64,000 nucleotides of DNA from Amorphoplanes digitatis (GTDB taxonomy: Bacteria; Actinomycetota; Actinomycetes; Mycobacteriales; Micromonosporaceae), in contig NZ_JACHNH010000001.1 in assembly GCF_014205335.1 (NCBI RefSeq), forward strand, positions 930,001-994,000, in the 5' to 3' direction. Made by a program: the position numbers and the translations under genes. The notes under the pieces are model-generated. The model made no database searches. It had not been told where the DNA came from and saw only the letters and a program-made list of their open reading frames with translations. The stretch's first letter is position 1, and each line of letters starts with the position of its first letter. This document shows positions 17,414 through 26,832 of this stretch, one piece after another.

Positions 17414-18409
17414 TCAGGCGGTGAACTTCACCTTGCGGCGGCGGGCCATGAAGAACAGGCCGGCGCCGACGGCGAGCAGGACGGCCGCGCCGCCCGCGAT
17501 GCTGCCAGCGGCGGCACCGGTCAGGGGCAGGGACGGCTCCTCGCCGCCGCCGCTGCCGGCGTTGCAGTCCTCGGGCTGCTCGTAGGTGATGGTGGCGTCC
17601 TCGCCCTCGTAGCCCTTCGGCGTGGCGGTGATCTTCATGCCGTCGACGGCCGGGAACTCCACAGTGGTGGTCTCGCCGCGCTTGCCGATGACCGTCTTCT
17701 TGTCACCCTCGCTGGTGACGAAGTCGACGGTGATGTCCTCTTCCCAGTCCTTCGGGACGGTGATGCCGACGGTGACCGTGTCGCAGGTCTCGTCGTAGAC
17801 GAACTCCGGCTCCTTGGTGGGCTTGGCCGGCGTCGACGGGTTGTCGGTGGGCGTCGACGGGTTGTCCGTCGGGGTCGACGGGTTGTCGGTGGGCGTCGAC
17901 GGCTGGTCGGTCGGGGTCGACGGCTGGTCGGTCGGCGCCGAGGGCGTCCCGGTCGGCTTCGGCTTGCACACCTCGTCCGACTTCTGGATCGGGTTGGACG
18001 TGCGGGTCGACGTGATCGTCTTGTCGCGCTGCCACTCGGCGGAGACCTGGATGGTCGCCGCGGTGTCGGCGGCCCCCAGCGTCTGCACGGCGGTGATGAC
18101 GTCCTCGGCGCGGCGCGGCGAACCCTCGCGGGCGCGGCGCGGCAGCGAATCCTCGGGGGCGATGCCATCGATCGTGGAGCCGGCGGGGGTGACCTCAACG
18201 GCCGTGATCTTGCCGACGAGGTCGTACTCGCTGTTCTCGATCGTCCAGGTCACCTCCCAGCTGCCGTCCTTGTTCACGCAGGACGTGCCGCTGAGGATCT
18301 CGGGGTGGTGGGCGCTGGCGGGACCGGCGAGGGCAACGACGCCGCTCAGACCGATGAGCGCGCCGGCGGCGACGGCCGCCGTGCGGCGCAGAGGGAACTT
18401 CAGGTTCAC
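17414..18409 (-). CDS. LPXTG-type cell-wall surface protein with Thr/Pro repeat stalk
   Basis: The 331-residue secreted protein has a signal peptide at residues 1-33 (RR, hydrophobic core, cleavage near GPASA-HH). A first extracellular domain follows (about 34-145; SWEVTWTIENSEYD). Then come a PSTPTD(N/Q) stalk (about 158-195), a second beta-rich domain (200-282) with paired Cys, the sorting motif LPLTG (294-298), a membrane helix and the tail RRRKVKFTA. GTG 18409 was chosen for its AGGAG with 5-nt spacing. It is predicted to be anchored by sortase, or retained by its helix. No sortase gene is present in the window. The upstream 33 codons of the open frame were rejected. Confidence 0.88.
   Translation of the reverse strand: MNLKFPLRRTAAVAAGALIGLSGVVALAGPASAHHPEILSGTSCVNKDGSWEVTWTIENSEYDLVGKITAVEVTPAGSTIDGIAPEDSLPRRAREGSPRRAEDVITAVQTLGAADTAATIQVSAEWQRDKTITSTRTSNPIQKSDEVCKPKPTGTPSAPTDQPSTPTDQPSTPTDNPSTPTDNPSTPTDNPSTPAKPTKEPEFVYDETCDTVTVGITVPKDWEEDITVDFVTSEGDKKTVIGKRGETTTVEFPAVDGMKITATPKGYEGEDATITYEQPEDCNAGSGGGEEPSLPLTGAAAGSIAGGAAVLLAVGAGLFFMARRRKVKFTA
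17831..17937 (-). repeat. 21-bp tandem coding repeats (PSTPTD stalk)
   Basis: Five near-identical 21-bp units encode the seven-residue repeat PSTPTD(N/Q) in the stalk of the surface protein. Copies differ mostly at third positions, so the repeat number could vary between strains. Confidence 0.85.
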
Positions 18410-18757
18410 GCCTACTCCTGTATGGATCGAGGGGTAACGGCGCGAAGAGGCAGGCGGCAATCGCCGCACCACGAGGGCGGCGAAGCCAGCGACGACGCCT
18501 CCCCGCATCGTCGAGCCGACAGCGTTTCGTCGGCGGCCGACCGACCATAGCCAAGACCGTGAATTTAAGTAATGCCGCAGGCCGCGCTAATCGGGTTGAT
18601 GCATATTCGAGATTTTCGTTTTACCGGCCGCACTGACGTCGATGCGATGTGTGATCGCGGTGGTCCCGGCGGAGGGGAAAAGTTCACTCCGCAGTGGTCG
18701 GTCGGTACCTGTGGCGTAGCGTCACACTGTGCTACCTGAAGACCTCACAGAGGCCGC
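18410..18757. other. Divergent intergenic region, surface protein / rsmD
   Basis: These 348 bp separate the LPXTG protein gene (minus) from rsmD (plus). The stretch 18555-18640 is noticeably AT-richer than its surroundings (for example GTGAATTTAAGTAATG). I see no gene, no long inverted repeat and no confident promoter pair. Promoters in both directions presumably lie here. Confidence 0.5.
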
Positions 18758-19333
18758 ATGACCAGGATCATCGCCGGCGCGCACGGCGGTCGACGACTGG
18801 CCGCTCCGACCGGGGCGCAGACCCGGCCCACCTCCGACCGGGTGCGCGAGGCCTATTTCAGCGCCCTCGGCACGATGACCGACCTCGAGGGCGCCCGCTT
18901 CGCCGATCTTTATGCCGGTTCGGGGGCGGTCGGGCTCGAGGCCCTCTCGCGGGGGGCTTCCCATGCCCTGCTAGTGGAGGCCGACGCTAGGGCATCCCGG
19001 GCGATCCGGGACAACATAGTCACGCTGCGGGTCGGCAACTCCGCCCGGCTGGTGACCGGCAAGGTCGCCCAGGTGCTCACCGGGCCGCCCGAGGGCGGCC
19101 CGTTCGACATCGTCTTCGCCGACCCGCCGTACGCGGTCGACGACGACGAGGTGGCCGAGGTGCAGTGGGCGCTTGTCGCCAACGGCTGGCTCGCCGAGGA
19201 CGCCGTGGTGACGTTCGAGCGCTCGACCCGGACCGCCGTCCGCGGCGAGCCGCTGAAGTGGGTGGACGGCATCACCGAGGAGCGCAGTCGGCGCTACGGC
19301 GAGACCACCCTTTGGTACGGTCGCCGATCATGA
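18758..19333 (+). CDS. rsmD: 16S rRNA (guanine(966)-N(2))-methyltransferase
   Basis: RsmD uses S-adenosylmethionine to methylate G966 in helix 31 of 16S rRNA. The 191-residue protein has the N-terminal RIIAGAHGGRRLAAPTG, RPTSDRVREAYFSALG, the SAM-binding DLYAGSGAVGLEALSRGA, and the catalytic DPPY motif in VFADPPYAVDDDEV. GAGG precedes the ATG. It overlaps coaD by 4 bp, the usual actinobacterial pairing. Confidence 0.96.
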   Translation: MTRIIAGAHGGRRLAAPTGAQTRPTSDRVREAYFSALGTMTDLEGARFADLYAGSGAVGLEALSRGASHALLVEADARASRAIRDNIVTLRVGNSARLVTGKVAQVLTGPPEGGPFDIVFADPPYAVDDDEVAEVQWALVANGWLAEDAVVTFERSTRTAVRGEPLKWVDGITEERSRRYGETTLWYGRRS

Positions 19334-19809
19334 GACGCGCGGTCTGTCCCGGGTCCTTCGACCCGGTCACCAACGGTCACCTCGACATCATCGGCCGGGC
19401 CAGCCGGGTCTTCGATGAGGTCATCGTCGGCGTACTGATCAACCATTCGAAGTCCGGGCTCTTCACCATCGAAGAGCGGATCGAGATGCTGGGCCAGGCC
19501 ACGGCCTCGTACGGCAACATCCGGGTGGAGTCCTTCCACGGGCTGCTCGTCGACTTCTGCCGGGCGCAGGGTGCCGCCGTGGTCATCAAGGGGCTGCGCG
19601 CGGTCAGCGACTTCGACTACGAGTTGCAGATGGCTCAGATGAACATCGGGCTCTCCGGCGTGGAGACCTTGTTCATGCCGACCAACCCGTTGTACTCGTT
19701 CCTGTCTTCCAGTCTGGTCAAGGACGTGGTCAAGTGGGGCGGGGACGCGTCGCCCTACGTACCCGACTTCGTCGGCGAGCGCCTCGTGACCCGACTGCGG
19801 CAAAACTGA
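19330..19809 (+). CDS. coaD: Phosphopantetheine adenylyltransferase
   Basis: CoaD adenylates 4'-phosphopantetheine to dephospho-CoA, the penultimate step of CoA synthesis. The 159-residue nucleotidyltransferase has the motif CPGSFDPVTNGHLDII (the H/TxGH signature), VVIKGLRAVSDFDYELQMAQMN and the C-terminal SSSLVKDVVKWGGD. Length and motifs are standard. It is translationally coupled to rsmD. Confidence 0.97.
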   Translation: MRRAVCPGSFDPVTNGHLDIIGRASRVFDEVIVGVLINHSKSGLFTIEERIEMLGQATASYGNIRVESFHGLLVDFCRAQGAAVVIKGLRAVSDFDYELQMAQMNIGLSGVETLFMPTNPLYSFLSSSLVKDVVKWGGDASPYVPDFVGERLVTRLRQN

Positions 19810-19898
19810 CGGCGCGCCCTTTGCGGCTTCTTCGTCGGGTACGGCAGTAACGTGATCGCACCACTCAGCGTGAGTGCGAGTTGACAGGAGTGAGGGCC

Positions 19899-20396
19899 GT
19901 GGATCCGCTCGACCGCATCGACGAGATCATCTCCATGGTGGAGACGGCACGCTCGGTGCCGATGTCCCGGACCAACTTCATGTTCGACCGCGGTGAGATG
20001 GTCGCGATCCTTGATGAGCTGCGTGCCGAGCTGCCGGGCGACCTGCGCCGGGCCGGTGCCCTGCTCGAGGAGCGCGACAAGATCATCGACGCGGGCAAGC
20101 GGGAGGCGGACCGGATCATCGGCGAGGGTGAGACCGAGCACGCCCGGCTCGTCTCCGTCAATGAGATCACCGTCTCCGCCGAGCACGAGGGTGCCCGGAT
20201 CATCGCCGAGGCGCGGGCCGAGGCGCAGCGCCTGCGCGAGGAGGTCGACGACTACGTCGACACCGCGCTCGCCAACTTCGAACAGTTCCTGACCAGGGCA
20301 CTCGGGTCGATTGAGCGGGGCAGGGACAAGATGCACGCGCTGCGCGAGATCGGCACCTTCCAGGGTGAGGATCACGAGCGTCCGCTGCCGTTCTGA
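19899..20396 (+). CDS. SepIVA-like DivIVA-domain coiled-coil protein
   Basis: The 165-residue protein VDPLDRIDEIISMVETARSV... has a short N-terminal segment followed by a long coiled coil (about residues 40-130; ELRAELPGDLRRAGALLEER, EARAEAQRLREEVDDYV). Its place between coaD and the DUF177-rpmF-rnc group matches the mycobacterial septation factor SepIVA (Rv2927c neighbourhood), so a cell-division or polar-growth role is inferred. GTG 19899 is preferred over 19881 because CAGGAG lies 8 nt upstream. A small inverted repeat, CACTCA-GCG-TGAGTG, sits at 19862-19876. Confidence 0.8.
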   Translation: MDPLDRIDEIISMVETARSVPMSRTNFMFDRGEMVAILDELRAELPGDLRRAGALLEERDKIIDAGKREADRIIGEGETEHARLVSVNEITVSAEHEGARIIAEARAEAQRLREEVDDYVDTALANFEQFLTRALGSIERGRDKMHALREIGTFQGEDHERPLPF

Positions 20397-20410
20397 GGCG
20401 CCTACCCGAT

Positions 20411-20440
20411 TCGACGCTGAGCCCGCTGCTCAGGTAACCT
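20411..20440 (+). promoter_or_regulatory. Candidate promoter of the DUF177-rpmF operon
   Basis: TCGACG (20411-20416) and TAACCT (20435-20440) are separated by 18 bp and lie 33 bp upstream of the first ATG. The -10 TAACCT recurs upstream of smc (29260-29265), which supports it as a vegetative element here. Confidence 0.5.
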
Positions 20441-20472
20441 TTCCTGTCGGCCTACCTACAGGCTGAGAGTTC

Positions 20473-21039
20473 ATGATGCCCAAGCACACGCAGAAACACC
20501 TCGATCCCAGGCAGCCGCTGGTCGTCGACACGACGAAACTCCCGCGCCAGCCCGGGGCGACGCGTGCCCTGAACAGGGTGGTGCCGGCACCGGCGGACCT
20601 CGGCCTGGAGTTGATCTCGGTGCCCACGGGTTCCGACCTCGAGCTCGATCTGAGCCTGACGTCGGTCTCCGAGGGCGTATACGTCAGCGGCAAGGTCCGC
20701 GGCTCGCTCTCCGGCGAGTGCGGTCGCTGCCTCAACGAGATCTCCGAGGAGTTCGGCGTCGAGATCGCGGAGCTGTTCGCGTACGCGGACAGCACCACGG
20801 AGGAGACGACGGACGAGGACGAGGTGGGCCGGATGCAGGGCGACCTGCTCGACCTGGAGCCGGCGGTACGTGACGCGGTGGTGTTGACACTGCCGACCAA
20901 TCCGGTCTGCCGGCCGGACTGCCCAGGGTTGTGCCCCGAGTGCGGGGTGCATCTCGACGACCTTCCGGCTGATCACAGCCACGAGGAAGTCGATCCCCGC
21001 TGGGCCGCTTTGCGCAATCTGTCGAAAACTGAGGAGTAG
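20473..21039 (+). CDS. DUF177 (YceD) family protein
   Basis: The 188-residue protein is of the YceD family, linked to 23S rRNA processing or accumulation in bacteria and plants. The core is [39 protein letters not shown] and the C-terminal [18 protein letters not shown] with four cysteines, a likely metal site. An acidic segment ([12 protein letters not shown]) lies between. It precedes rpmF by 5 bp, the near-universal pairing. Either of two adjacent ATG codons (20473, 20476) could start it. Confidence 0.92.
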   Translation: MMPKHTQKHLDPRQPLVVDTTKLPRQPGATRALNRVVPAPADLGLELISVPTGSDLELDLSLTSVSEGVYVSGKVRGSLSGECGRCLNEISEEFGVEIAELFAYADSTTEETTDEDEVGRMQGDLLDLEPAVRDAVVLTLPTNPVCRPDCPGLCPECGVHLDDLPADHSHEEVDPRWAALRNLSKTEE

Positions 21040-21044
21040 GTACC

Positions 21045-21218
21045 GTGGCCGTCCCCAAGCGCAAGATGTCGCGCAGCAACACCCGGTCCCGCCGGGCGAA
21101 CTGGAAGGCGACCGCGGTCTCGACCGTGGCCTGCCCCCAGTGCAAGTCGCCGAAGCTGCCGCACACCGCCTGCTCGGTCTGCGGCACCTACAACGGCCGT
21201 CAGGTCCTCGAGGTCTGA
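21045..21218 (+). CDS. rpmF: 50S ribosomal protein L32
   Basis: The 57-residue L32 starts [20 protein letters not shown] (GTG 21045) and has two CxxC pairs, CPQC and CSVC, forming the zinc ribbon. It is too short for many gene callers. GAGGAG of the DUF177 3' end acts as its ribosome binding site. The stop at 21216-21218 is followed after 10 bp by plsX. Confidence 0.97.
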   Translation: MAVPKRKMSRSNTRSRRANWKATAVSTVACPQCKSPKLPHTACSVCGTYNGRQVLEV

Positions 21219-21228
21219 GCACCACTCA

Positions 21229-22305
21229 GTGATACGCCCGATCCTCGGGCGGTTCGTACCTGAGCGACGGCGAACGTCCGGTGCCCAGGCTCCGGAGCAG
21301 TCCGGCCGAGACATCTCGGCCGACGCTGCACCGGAGTCGGGCACCGCGCGGATCGCCGTCGACCTCCTCGGCGGGGACCAAGCTCCCGCCGTCGTGGTTG
21401 ACGGCGCTCTGCGTGCCTGCCAGGCCGATCCGGCCCTTCAGCTGCTTCTCGTCGGCCCGGTCGAGGCTTCCGACGCGATTCTCCACGCCCTCGACCCGGC
21501 CGACCGGGCCCGGGTGCGTGTCCTCACCGCCCCCGCCGGGCTGCGCCGGCCGGGCACCCCGGAACCGGACGTCAACCGGGTCGAGTCCGGCGTGCGGACG
21601 GCCGTGCTCGCCGTCGCGCAGGGCCACGCCGACGCGGTCGTCTCCGCCGGCAACACCGGTGCCACCGTCAGCTCCGCCGCGCTCGCGCTCGGCCGCTGGT
21701 CCGGCGTGCGCCGCCCCGCGCTCGCCGCCGTGCTGCCCACCGCCGCCGGCCGCATCGTCCTGCTCGACGTCGGCGCCTCCGTCGACCCCGACGGGAACAC
21801 CCTCGCCATGCACGCGCGGCTCGGCGCCGCGTACGCCGCCGTCGCGCACGACCTCGCGGCGCCGCGGATCGGCCTGCTCACCATCGGCACCGAGCGCGGC
21901 AAGGGCGATCGGCTGCGCCGTTCGGCACCCGGCGTGCTGGCCGCGCTCGACCTGCCCGCCGGCGCCCGCTACACCGGCCTCGTCGAGGGCAACGACGTGG
22001 TGACCGGCGCGAAGGCCGACGTCGTGGTGACCGACGGCTTCACCGGAAACGTCCTGCTCAAGGGCCTCGAGACGGCGTACGCGCTGACCCGGCCGCCGAA
22101 CCCGGGTGAGGTGCCGCCCCGGGCCGCCATCCTGCTCGGCGTCGGCGGCACCGTCGTCGTCTGCCACGGCGCCGCGAGCGGGGACGACATCGCCGCCGGC
22201 ATCGCCCTCGCCGCCGGCCTGCACCGCCGCGCCGCGGTGCCGGCCATCGCCGACCTGATCCAGCCACAGCCAGCAGCGCAAGACGACCTCAGAGGTGGTT
22301 CATGA
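21229..22305 (+). CDS. plsX: Phosphate acyltransferase PlsX
   Basis: PlsX converts acyl-ACP to acyl-phosphate, feeding the first acylation of glycerol-3-phosphate. The 358-residue protein has an N-terminal extension of about 40 residues, then [13 protein letters not shown] (usual motif AxDxMGGDxAP), [13 protein letters not shown], and [16 protein letters not shown]. The first Met of the common DAMGGD motif is Leu here. It lies in the conserved order rpmF-plsX-rnc and overlaps rnc by 4 bp. Confidence 0.95.
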   Translation: MIRPILGRFVPERRRTSGAQAPEQSGRDISADAAPESGTARIAVDLLGGDQAPAVVVDGALRACQADPALQLLLVGPVEASDAILHALDPADRARVRVLTAPAGLRRPGTPEPDVNRVESGVRTAVLAVAQGHADAVVSAGNTGATVSSAALALGRWSGVRRPALAAVLPTAAGRIVLLDVGASVDPDGNTLAMHARLGAAYAAVAHDLAAPRIGLLTIGTERGKGDRLRRSAPGVLAALDLPAGARYTGLVEGNDVVTGAKADVVVTDGFTGNVLLKGLETAYALTRPPNPGEVPPRAAILLGVGGTVVVCHGAASGDDIAAGIALAAGLHRRAAVPAIADLIQPQPAAQDDLRGGS

Positions 22306-23087
22306 GCAGTAGTGACAAGCGCCGCCGGCCCTCCACCGAGCCGTTGGAGGAGGCGTTCGGCATTCCGTTCGAGCCCGGCCTGCTCGAGCGCGCACTTACC
22401 CACCGCTCGTACGCGTACGAGAACGGCGGCCTGCCGACCAACGAGCGCCTGGAGTTCCTCGGCGACTCGGTGCTGGGCGTGGTGATCACCTCTGCGCTCT
22501 TCCACAACCACCCCGACCTGCCCGAGGGCCAGCTCGCGAAGCTGCGCGCCAGCGTGGTCAACATGCACGCGCTCGCCGACGTCGCCCGCACCCTCGGCCC
22601 GGCGGGGCTCGGCCCGCACCTGCTGCTCGGCAAGGGCGAGGAGACCACCGGCGGCCGGGACAAGGCCAGCATCCTGGCCGACACCCTGGAGGCCCTGCTC
22701 GGCGCGATCTACCTGGAGCACGGCCTGGACGTGGCCGGCGAGGTGATCCACCGGCTGTTCGACCCGCTGATGGCCGAGTCCGCCGGCCGGGGCGCGGCGC
22801 TGGACTGGAAGACGAGCCTCCAGGAGCTGACCGCGGCGCTCGGCCTCGGCGTGCCCGACTACGTGATCGACGACGCCGGCCCGGACCACGCCAAGACGTT
22901 CACCGCCTGGGTCGTGGTGGCCGGCGAGCGCTACGGCGGCTCGGACGGGCGCAGCAAGAAGCAGGCCGAGCAGCGGGCCGCCGCCGCGGCGTGGCGCGTG
23001 CTCACCGAGCGGGCCGACGCGGACACCCCGCCGCCCGCGGTCGCCGGCGGCGGCCACACCGAACTGCCCGAGGCCGCCGGCCGGTGA
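22302..23087 (+). CDS. rnc: Ribonuclease III
   Basis: RNase III cleaves double-stranded RNA, including the rRNA precursor. The 261-residue protein has the signature [16 protein letters not shown], the second acidic site in [15 protein letters not shown], and a C-terminal double-stranded-RNA-binding domain (about residues 165-245; [27 protein letters not shown]). It is coupled to plsX upstream and to the mannosyltransferase-like gene downstream (4-bp overlaps). Confidence 0.97.
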   Translation: MSSSDKRRRPSTEPLEEAFGIPFEPGLLERALTHRSYAYENGGLPTNERLEFLGDSVLGVVITSALFHNHPDLPEGQLAKLRASVVNMHALADVARTLGPAGLGPHLLLGKGEETTGGRDKASILADTLEALLGAIYLEHGLDVAGEVIHRLFDPLMAESAGRGAALDWKTSLQELTAALGLGVPDYVIDDAGPDHAKTFTAWVVVAGERYGGSDGRSKKQAEQRAAAAAWRVLTERADADTPPPAVAGGGHTELPEAAGR

Positions 23088-24262
23088 GCGTGACGGCTGA
23101 AGAGGTGAGCGCCGAGGCGCCCGCCGTCGCCGAGGGGCTGTGGGACAAGGCCGGCCGGTGGCGCGGCGCCGGCATCGCGGTCGGCATCCTCGCGCTGACC
23201 CGGGTCGTCCAGCTGCTCATGCTGGTCGGGCTCGACCGCGCCACGGCGGAGCCCGCCGGGCTGCGCGGCAACCTGCTGATCTGGGACGGCGGCTGGTTCC
23301 TGCGGGTCGCGGCGGGCTACCCGTCCGGCTACACCTACGCCGCCGACGGCACGATGCAGGGCAACGAGCTGGCGTTCTTCCCGCTCTACCCGATGCTGAT
23401 CCGCGGGCTGTCCGCGCTCGCCCTCGACCCGGGCACCGCGGCGCTCGCGGTGAGCTGGCTCGCCTCGGTCGCCGCCGCGATCGCCCTGCACCTGCTCGGC
23501 ACCAGCCTGTACGGCCGCCGCGCCGGCTGGGCGCTCGTCGCGATCTGTTGCAGCGCACCGATGTCGGTGGTGCTCTCGATGGCGTACTCGGAGAGCCTCT
23601 TCCTCGCCCTGGTCGCCGGGATGTTCGTCGCCGCGCACCGCCAGGTGTGGTGGGCGGCGGGCCTGCTCGGGCTCGGCGCCGCGCTGACCCGCCCGACCGG
23701 CGCGGCCGCCGCGGTCGGCCTGGCGGTCGCCGCGATCATCGCGGTCCGCCGCGACCCGGCGAAGCGGTGGCCGCCGCTGGCCGCGGCCGCCGTCGCGCTG
23801 GCCGGGGTGCCCGCCTACCTGGGCTGGGTGGCCTGGCGGGTCGGCGACGCCGAGGCCTGGTTCCGGATTCAGACCGCCGGCTGGGGCACGTCCTTCGACT
23901 TTTCCGCGAGCACGATCGACTTCCTCGCCCGGACGCTGACCACCGGCGAGGGCTGGGTGCCGGTGAGCGTCGCGCTGATCCTGCTCGCCGCGCTGGCGGC
24001 GGCCGGGGTGGCGCTGGCCGGGCGGCCGTGGCTGCCGCTCGCCGTGTACGGCGTCGTCGCCATGGTGCTGGTGTACGGGCAGGCCGGCTACTACCACTCC
24101 AAGCCGCGGCTGCTGCTGCCCGTACTGTTGACGCTGCTGCCCGCCGTCGTCGCCGCGGCCCGCGCCCGACCCCGGGTGGCGGTGCTCGCCATCGCCGGCT
24201 GGGCGGTCTTCGGCCTCTGGTACGGCGCCTACCTGGTCGCCGTCTGGCCGTACACGATCTGA
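23084..24262 (+). CDS. Polytopic mannosyltransferase-like (PIG-V/GT-C type) protein
   Basis: The 392-residue integral membrane protein has about ten helices. The first extracytoplasmic loop carries [15 protein letters not shown], which resembles the conserved W-D-G/A-x-W-Y/F of polyprenyl-phosphate-dependent GT-C mannosyltransferases of the PIG-V group. It also has [17 protein letters not shown]. It likely transfers a sugar from a polyprenyl-phosphate donor to a glycolipid or protein outside the membrane; the acceptor is unknown. GTG 23084 overlaps the rnc stop by 4 bp, placing an envelope enzyme inside the rnc-mutM operon. Confidence 0.8.
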   Translation: MSVTAEEVSAEAPAVAEGLWDKAGRWRGAGIAVGILALTRVVQLLMLVGLDRATAEPAGLRGNLLIWDGGWFLRVAAGYPSGYTYAADGTMQGNELAFFPLYPMLIRGLSALALDPGTAALAVSWLASVAAAIALHLLGTSLYGRRAGWALVAICCSAPMSVVLSMAYSESLFLALVAGMFVAAHRQVWWAAGLLGLGAALTRPTGAAAAVGLAVAAIIAVRRDPAKRWPPLAAAAVALAGVPAYLGWVAWRVGDAEAWFRIQTAGWGTSFDFSASTIDFLARTLTTGEGWVPVSVALILLAALAAAGVALAGRPWLPLAVYGVVAMVLVYGQAGYYHSKPRLLLPVLLTLLPAVVAAARARPRVAVLAIAGWAVFGLWYGAYLVAVWPYTI

Positions 24263-24282
24263 CCGGACCCTAAGGACCCCCC

Positions 24283-25137
24283 GTGCCCGAGCTTCCCGAG
24301 GTCGAGACCGTCCGCCAGGGACTGGCCAAGTGGGTGACCGGCCGGCGCATCGACACCGTCGAGGTGCGCCACCCCCGGGCCATCCGCCGCCACCTGCCCG
24401 GCGACGTGCACTTCGCCGCCGTCCTGAAGGGCCGGACGATCCTGGACGTCGCCCGCCGCGGCAAGTACCTGTGGCTGCCGCTCGACTCCGGCGACGCGAT
24501 CATCGCCCATCTCGGCATGAGCGGGCAGCTGCTGATGCAGCCTGCCGGCGCCGAGGACGAGACGCACCTGCGGGTCCGGATCACGTTCGACGACGCCGGC
24601 CCGCAGCTGCGCTTCGTCGACCAGCGGACGTTCGGCGGGCTGTCGGTCTCCGAGGACGGCGCCGAGCTGCCGCGCGAGATCGCGCACATCGCCCGCGACC
24701 CGATGGATCCGCTCTTCGACGACGAGCTCTTCGTGGCCTCGCTGCGCCGCCGGCACACCGAGATCAAGCGTGCGCTGCTCGACCAGACCCTGATCTCGGG
24801 GGTCGGCAACATCTATGCGGACGAGGCGCTGTGGCGCTCGCAGCTGCACGGCGCCCGCGCGACGGACGCCCTGACCCGGCCCGCCGTGCGCCGGCTGCTC
24901 GCACACGTGCGGGACGTGCTCGGCGAGGCGCTCGTGGCCGGCGGCACCAGCTTCGACGCCCTCTACGTGAACGTCGACGGCGAGAGCGGGTACTTCGACC
25001 GGGCGCTGAACGCGTACGGGCGGGAGGGGCAGCCGTGCCACCGCTGCGGCACGATCATGCGCCGCGAGCAGTTCATGAACCGCTCGTCCTACAGCTGTCC
25101 GCGCTGTCAGCCACGGCCCCGGCAACCGCTGCGCTGA
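24283..25137 (+). CDS. mutM: Formamidopyrimidine-DNA glycosylase
   Basis: MutM/Fpg removes 8-oxoguanine and cuts the abasic site. The 284-residue protein starts [13 protein letters not shown] (catalytic Pro and Glu after the initiator), has the conserved Lys in [12 protein letters not shown], the H2TH segment [14 protein letters not shown] and a C-terminal zinc finger (CHRCG, then CPRC). The start is GTG 24283. Its last 65 bp overlap the 3' end of the minus-strand spherulin-4 gene. Confidence 0.96.
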   Translation: MPELPEVETVRQGLAKWVTGRRIDTVEVRHPRAIRRHLPGDVHFAAVLKGRTILDVARRGKYLWLPLDSGDAIIAHLGMSGQLLMQPAGAEDETHLRVRITFDDAGPQLRFVDQRTFGGLSVSEDGAELPREIAHIARDPMDPLFDDELFVASLRRRHTEIKRALLDQTLISGVGNIYADEALWRSQLHGARATDALTRPAVRRLLAHVRDVLGEALVAGGTSFDALYVNVDGESGYFDRALNAYGREGQPCHRCGTIMRREQFMNRSSYSCPRCQPRPRQPLR

Positions 25138-25660
25138 GCAGCGGGCCGGCGTCGGTGGCCAGCCCGAAGCCGGCGCCCCGGCGGCCCATCAACCGCCGCG
25201 CGGCGGTGATCAGCGACGTCGGCACGCTGTGCACGAGGTGGCCGTCGCCGATCCGCCCGCCGTCGCCGTCCCAGCCCTGGTAGGCCGACCACGGGCCGTC
25301 GAACGTGCAGATCCGCACGCCGAGGTCGCGGTAGAGCGGGTGCGTCGGCACGCCCGGGTTGAGCACGACCCGGTGCAGCCCGCGCCGGGCGGCGAGCCGG
25401 ACGGTCAGCGCGACCGGGCCGACCCCGCCCGACCCGGCGGGCGCCCGGTCCAGGAAGAGGCCCTCGGCGCCGTCCTCACGCCAGGCGTCCACATCGGCGA
25501 GCACGTCCGCGAGCGAGCGCCCGCCCCAGTCCAGGTCGACCCGGCCCAGCACCTGGTGTGCGGAGCGGCGCGGGCCCGGTCGCTCCTGGACGACCCAGGT
25601 GTCGGCGTCCAGGGCCAGCTCGGGCGACGGCTGGGCGTACATGGGGAACAACGTCTTCAC
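25073..25660 (-). CDS. Spherulin-4 (GH135-like) domain protein
   Basis: The 195-residue protein starts [14 protein letters not shown] (GTG 25660, GGAGG 5-10 nt upstream). It shows spherulin-4 family blocks: [20 protein letters not shown], then [12 protein letters not shown], then [20 protein letters not shown]. The family includes fungal Sph3 (GH135), an endo-alpha-1,4-N-acetylgalactosaminidase acting on galactosaminogalactan. Two usual acidic positions differ: the FFDE-type motif reads FLDR and the FE position reads FD. There is no signal peptide. It is the last gene of the minus-strand operon with a PelF-like transferase. It overlaps mutM by 65 bp at their 3' ends. Confidence 0.75.
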   Translation of the reverse strand: MKTLFPMYAQPSPELALDADTWVVQERPGPRRSAHQVLGRVDLDWGGRSLADVLADVDAWREDGAEGLFLDRAPAGSGGVGPVALTVRLAARRGLHRVVLNPGVPTHPLYRDLGVRICTFDGPWSAYQGWDGDGGRIGDGHLVHSVPTSLITAARRLMGRRGAGFGLATDAGPLLSAAVAGAVADSADSCRTSGS

Positions 25661-26832
25661 TACATCCTCCGGGGGTCTGCGTCGGTTCGTGCGACGGTCA
25701 GCAGGCCGACGAGGTGGGTCGCCGCCAGGATGGCGACGACGGTGGGCAGGGGATCCGGCGGCAGCGCCGGTACCAGCGGGGTCGCGACCGCCGCCAGCGG
25801 CGGCGCGACGGCGAGCGCGGCCGCGACGACGGTGGCGTCGCGCGCGGCGAGCAATAGGGTCACGGCGAGTACGCCGCTGAGCAGGATCCCGCCGGCGAAG
25901 ACGAGCACGCCCGCCCGGGCGCCGTCGAGGCCGGCCGGCAGCCGGTACGCGCCGAGCGCCAGCGCGAGGCCGGCGGCGAGCGGGGGCAGCAACGCGGCGG
26001 AGGTCACCAGGTTCACGCCGCCGACGTGCGCGCGGTACTCCTCGTCGCTCTCGGCGACGTCCAGCCCGGCCTCGACCTGCCGCCGGTGCCAGCCGATCAG
26101 CGCCTCGAGCACCGGCACGGCGGCGAGCAGCGGCAGCACGGCGGGCGAGGTCGCGCCGGGCGGCCCGGCCCGCCAGAGCAGCACTACGCAGGCGGCCTGG
26201 CCCAGGCCGAGCACCAGGCGCCCGGCGGCGCCGTGCAGGTCGGCGGCGCGCAGGCCGAACGAGGCGGCGGGGCCGAGGGCGGGCCGGAAGGCACGGACGG
26301 CGGCCAGCGCGACCGCGACGGGCAGCAGCAGCGTGACGGGCACCCGGTCGGCCGCCGTGTCGCCGATCGCCCCGGCGACGGAGACCGCGGCGAGCAGCCA
26401 GCACGGCAGGCTCCACCGGATGACGGCCAGCTCTTCATGGGTGACCAGTGCGGCGGTGACGGTGGCCAGGGCGGCCAGGACGCACACGCCGAACGCCATC
26501 GCGCCCGCCGGGCTGCCGCCGCCCGCCGCCGGTGCGAGCAGGACGAACGCGCACCACGCGGCGGCCGAGCCGGCGAATCCGCAGCCGACGAGCCGGGCTC
26601 CCGCGCCCGGACCGTGCCGCCGGGCGACGGCGGCGCCGGCACCGGCGAGGGCCTGCGCGACGCCCCAGCCGAGCAGCAGCGTGCCGGTCGGCACCTGCCA
26701 GGCGGCGCCGGCGAGCGGCTTGAACGCGGCGACCGCGGCGCTGAGCGGTCCGAGGTAGAGCGCGCAGCGCAGCAGCAGCGTCGCGGCCAGCGAGGGCGCC
26801 CGCCGGGTGCGGCGCCGGGCCAGGTCGGTCAT
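25660..26832 (-). CDS. Polytopic membrane protein of the Pel-like operon
   Basis: The 390-residue integral membrane protein has about ten to twelve hydrophobic segments spread along its length (for example TLLLRCALYLGPLSAAVAAF, LPLLAAVPVLEALIGW and, at the end, VVAILAATHLVGLLTVA). It has a charged loop in RRQVEAGLDVAESDEEYRAH. The ATG at 26832 overlaps the glycosyltransferase stop by 4 bp, and its TAG overlaps the spherulin-4 start by 1 bp. By position it could play the transporter or flippase role of PelG, but I see no decisive motif. Confidence 0.7.
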   Translation of the reverse strand: MTDLARRRTRRAPSLAATLLLRCALYLGPLSAAVAAFKPLAGAAWQVPTGTLLLGWGVAQALAGAGAAVARRHGPGAGARLVGCGFAGSAAAWCAFVLLAPAAGGGSPAGAMAFGVCVLAALATVTAALVTHEELAVIRWSLPCWLLAAVSVAGAIGDTAADRVPVTLLLPVAVALAAVRAFRPALGPAASFGLRAADLHGAAGRLVLGLGQAACVVLLWRAGPPGATSPAVLPLLAAVPVLEALIGWHRRQVEAGLDVAESDEEYRAHVGGVNLVTSAALLPPLAAGLALALGAYRLPAGLDGARAGVLVFAGGILLSGVLAVTLLLAARDATVVAAALAVAPPLAAVATPLVPALPPDPLPTVVAILAATHLVGLLTVARTDADPRRM

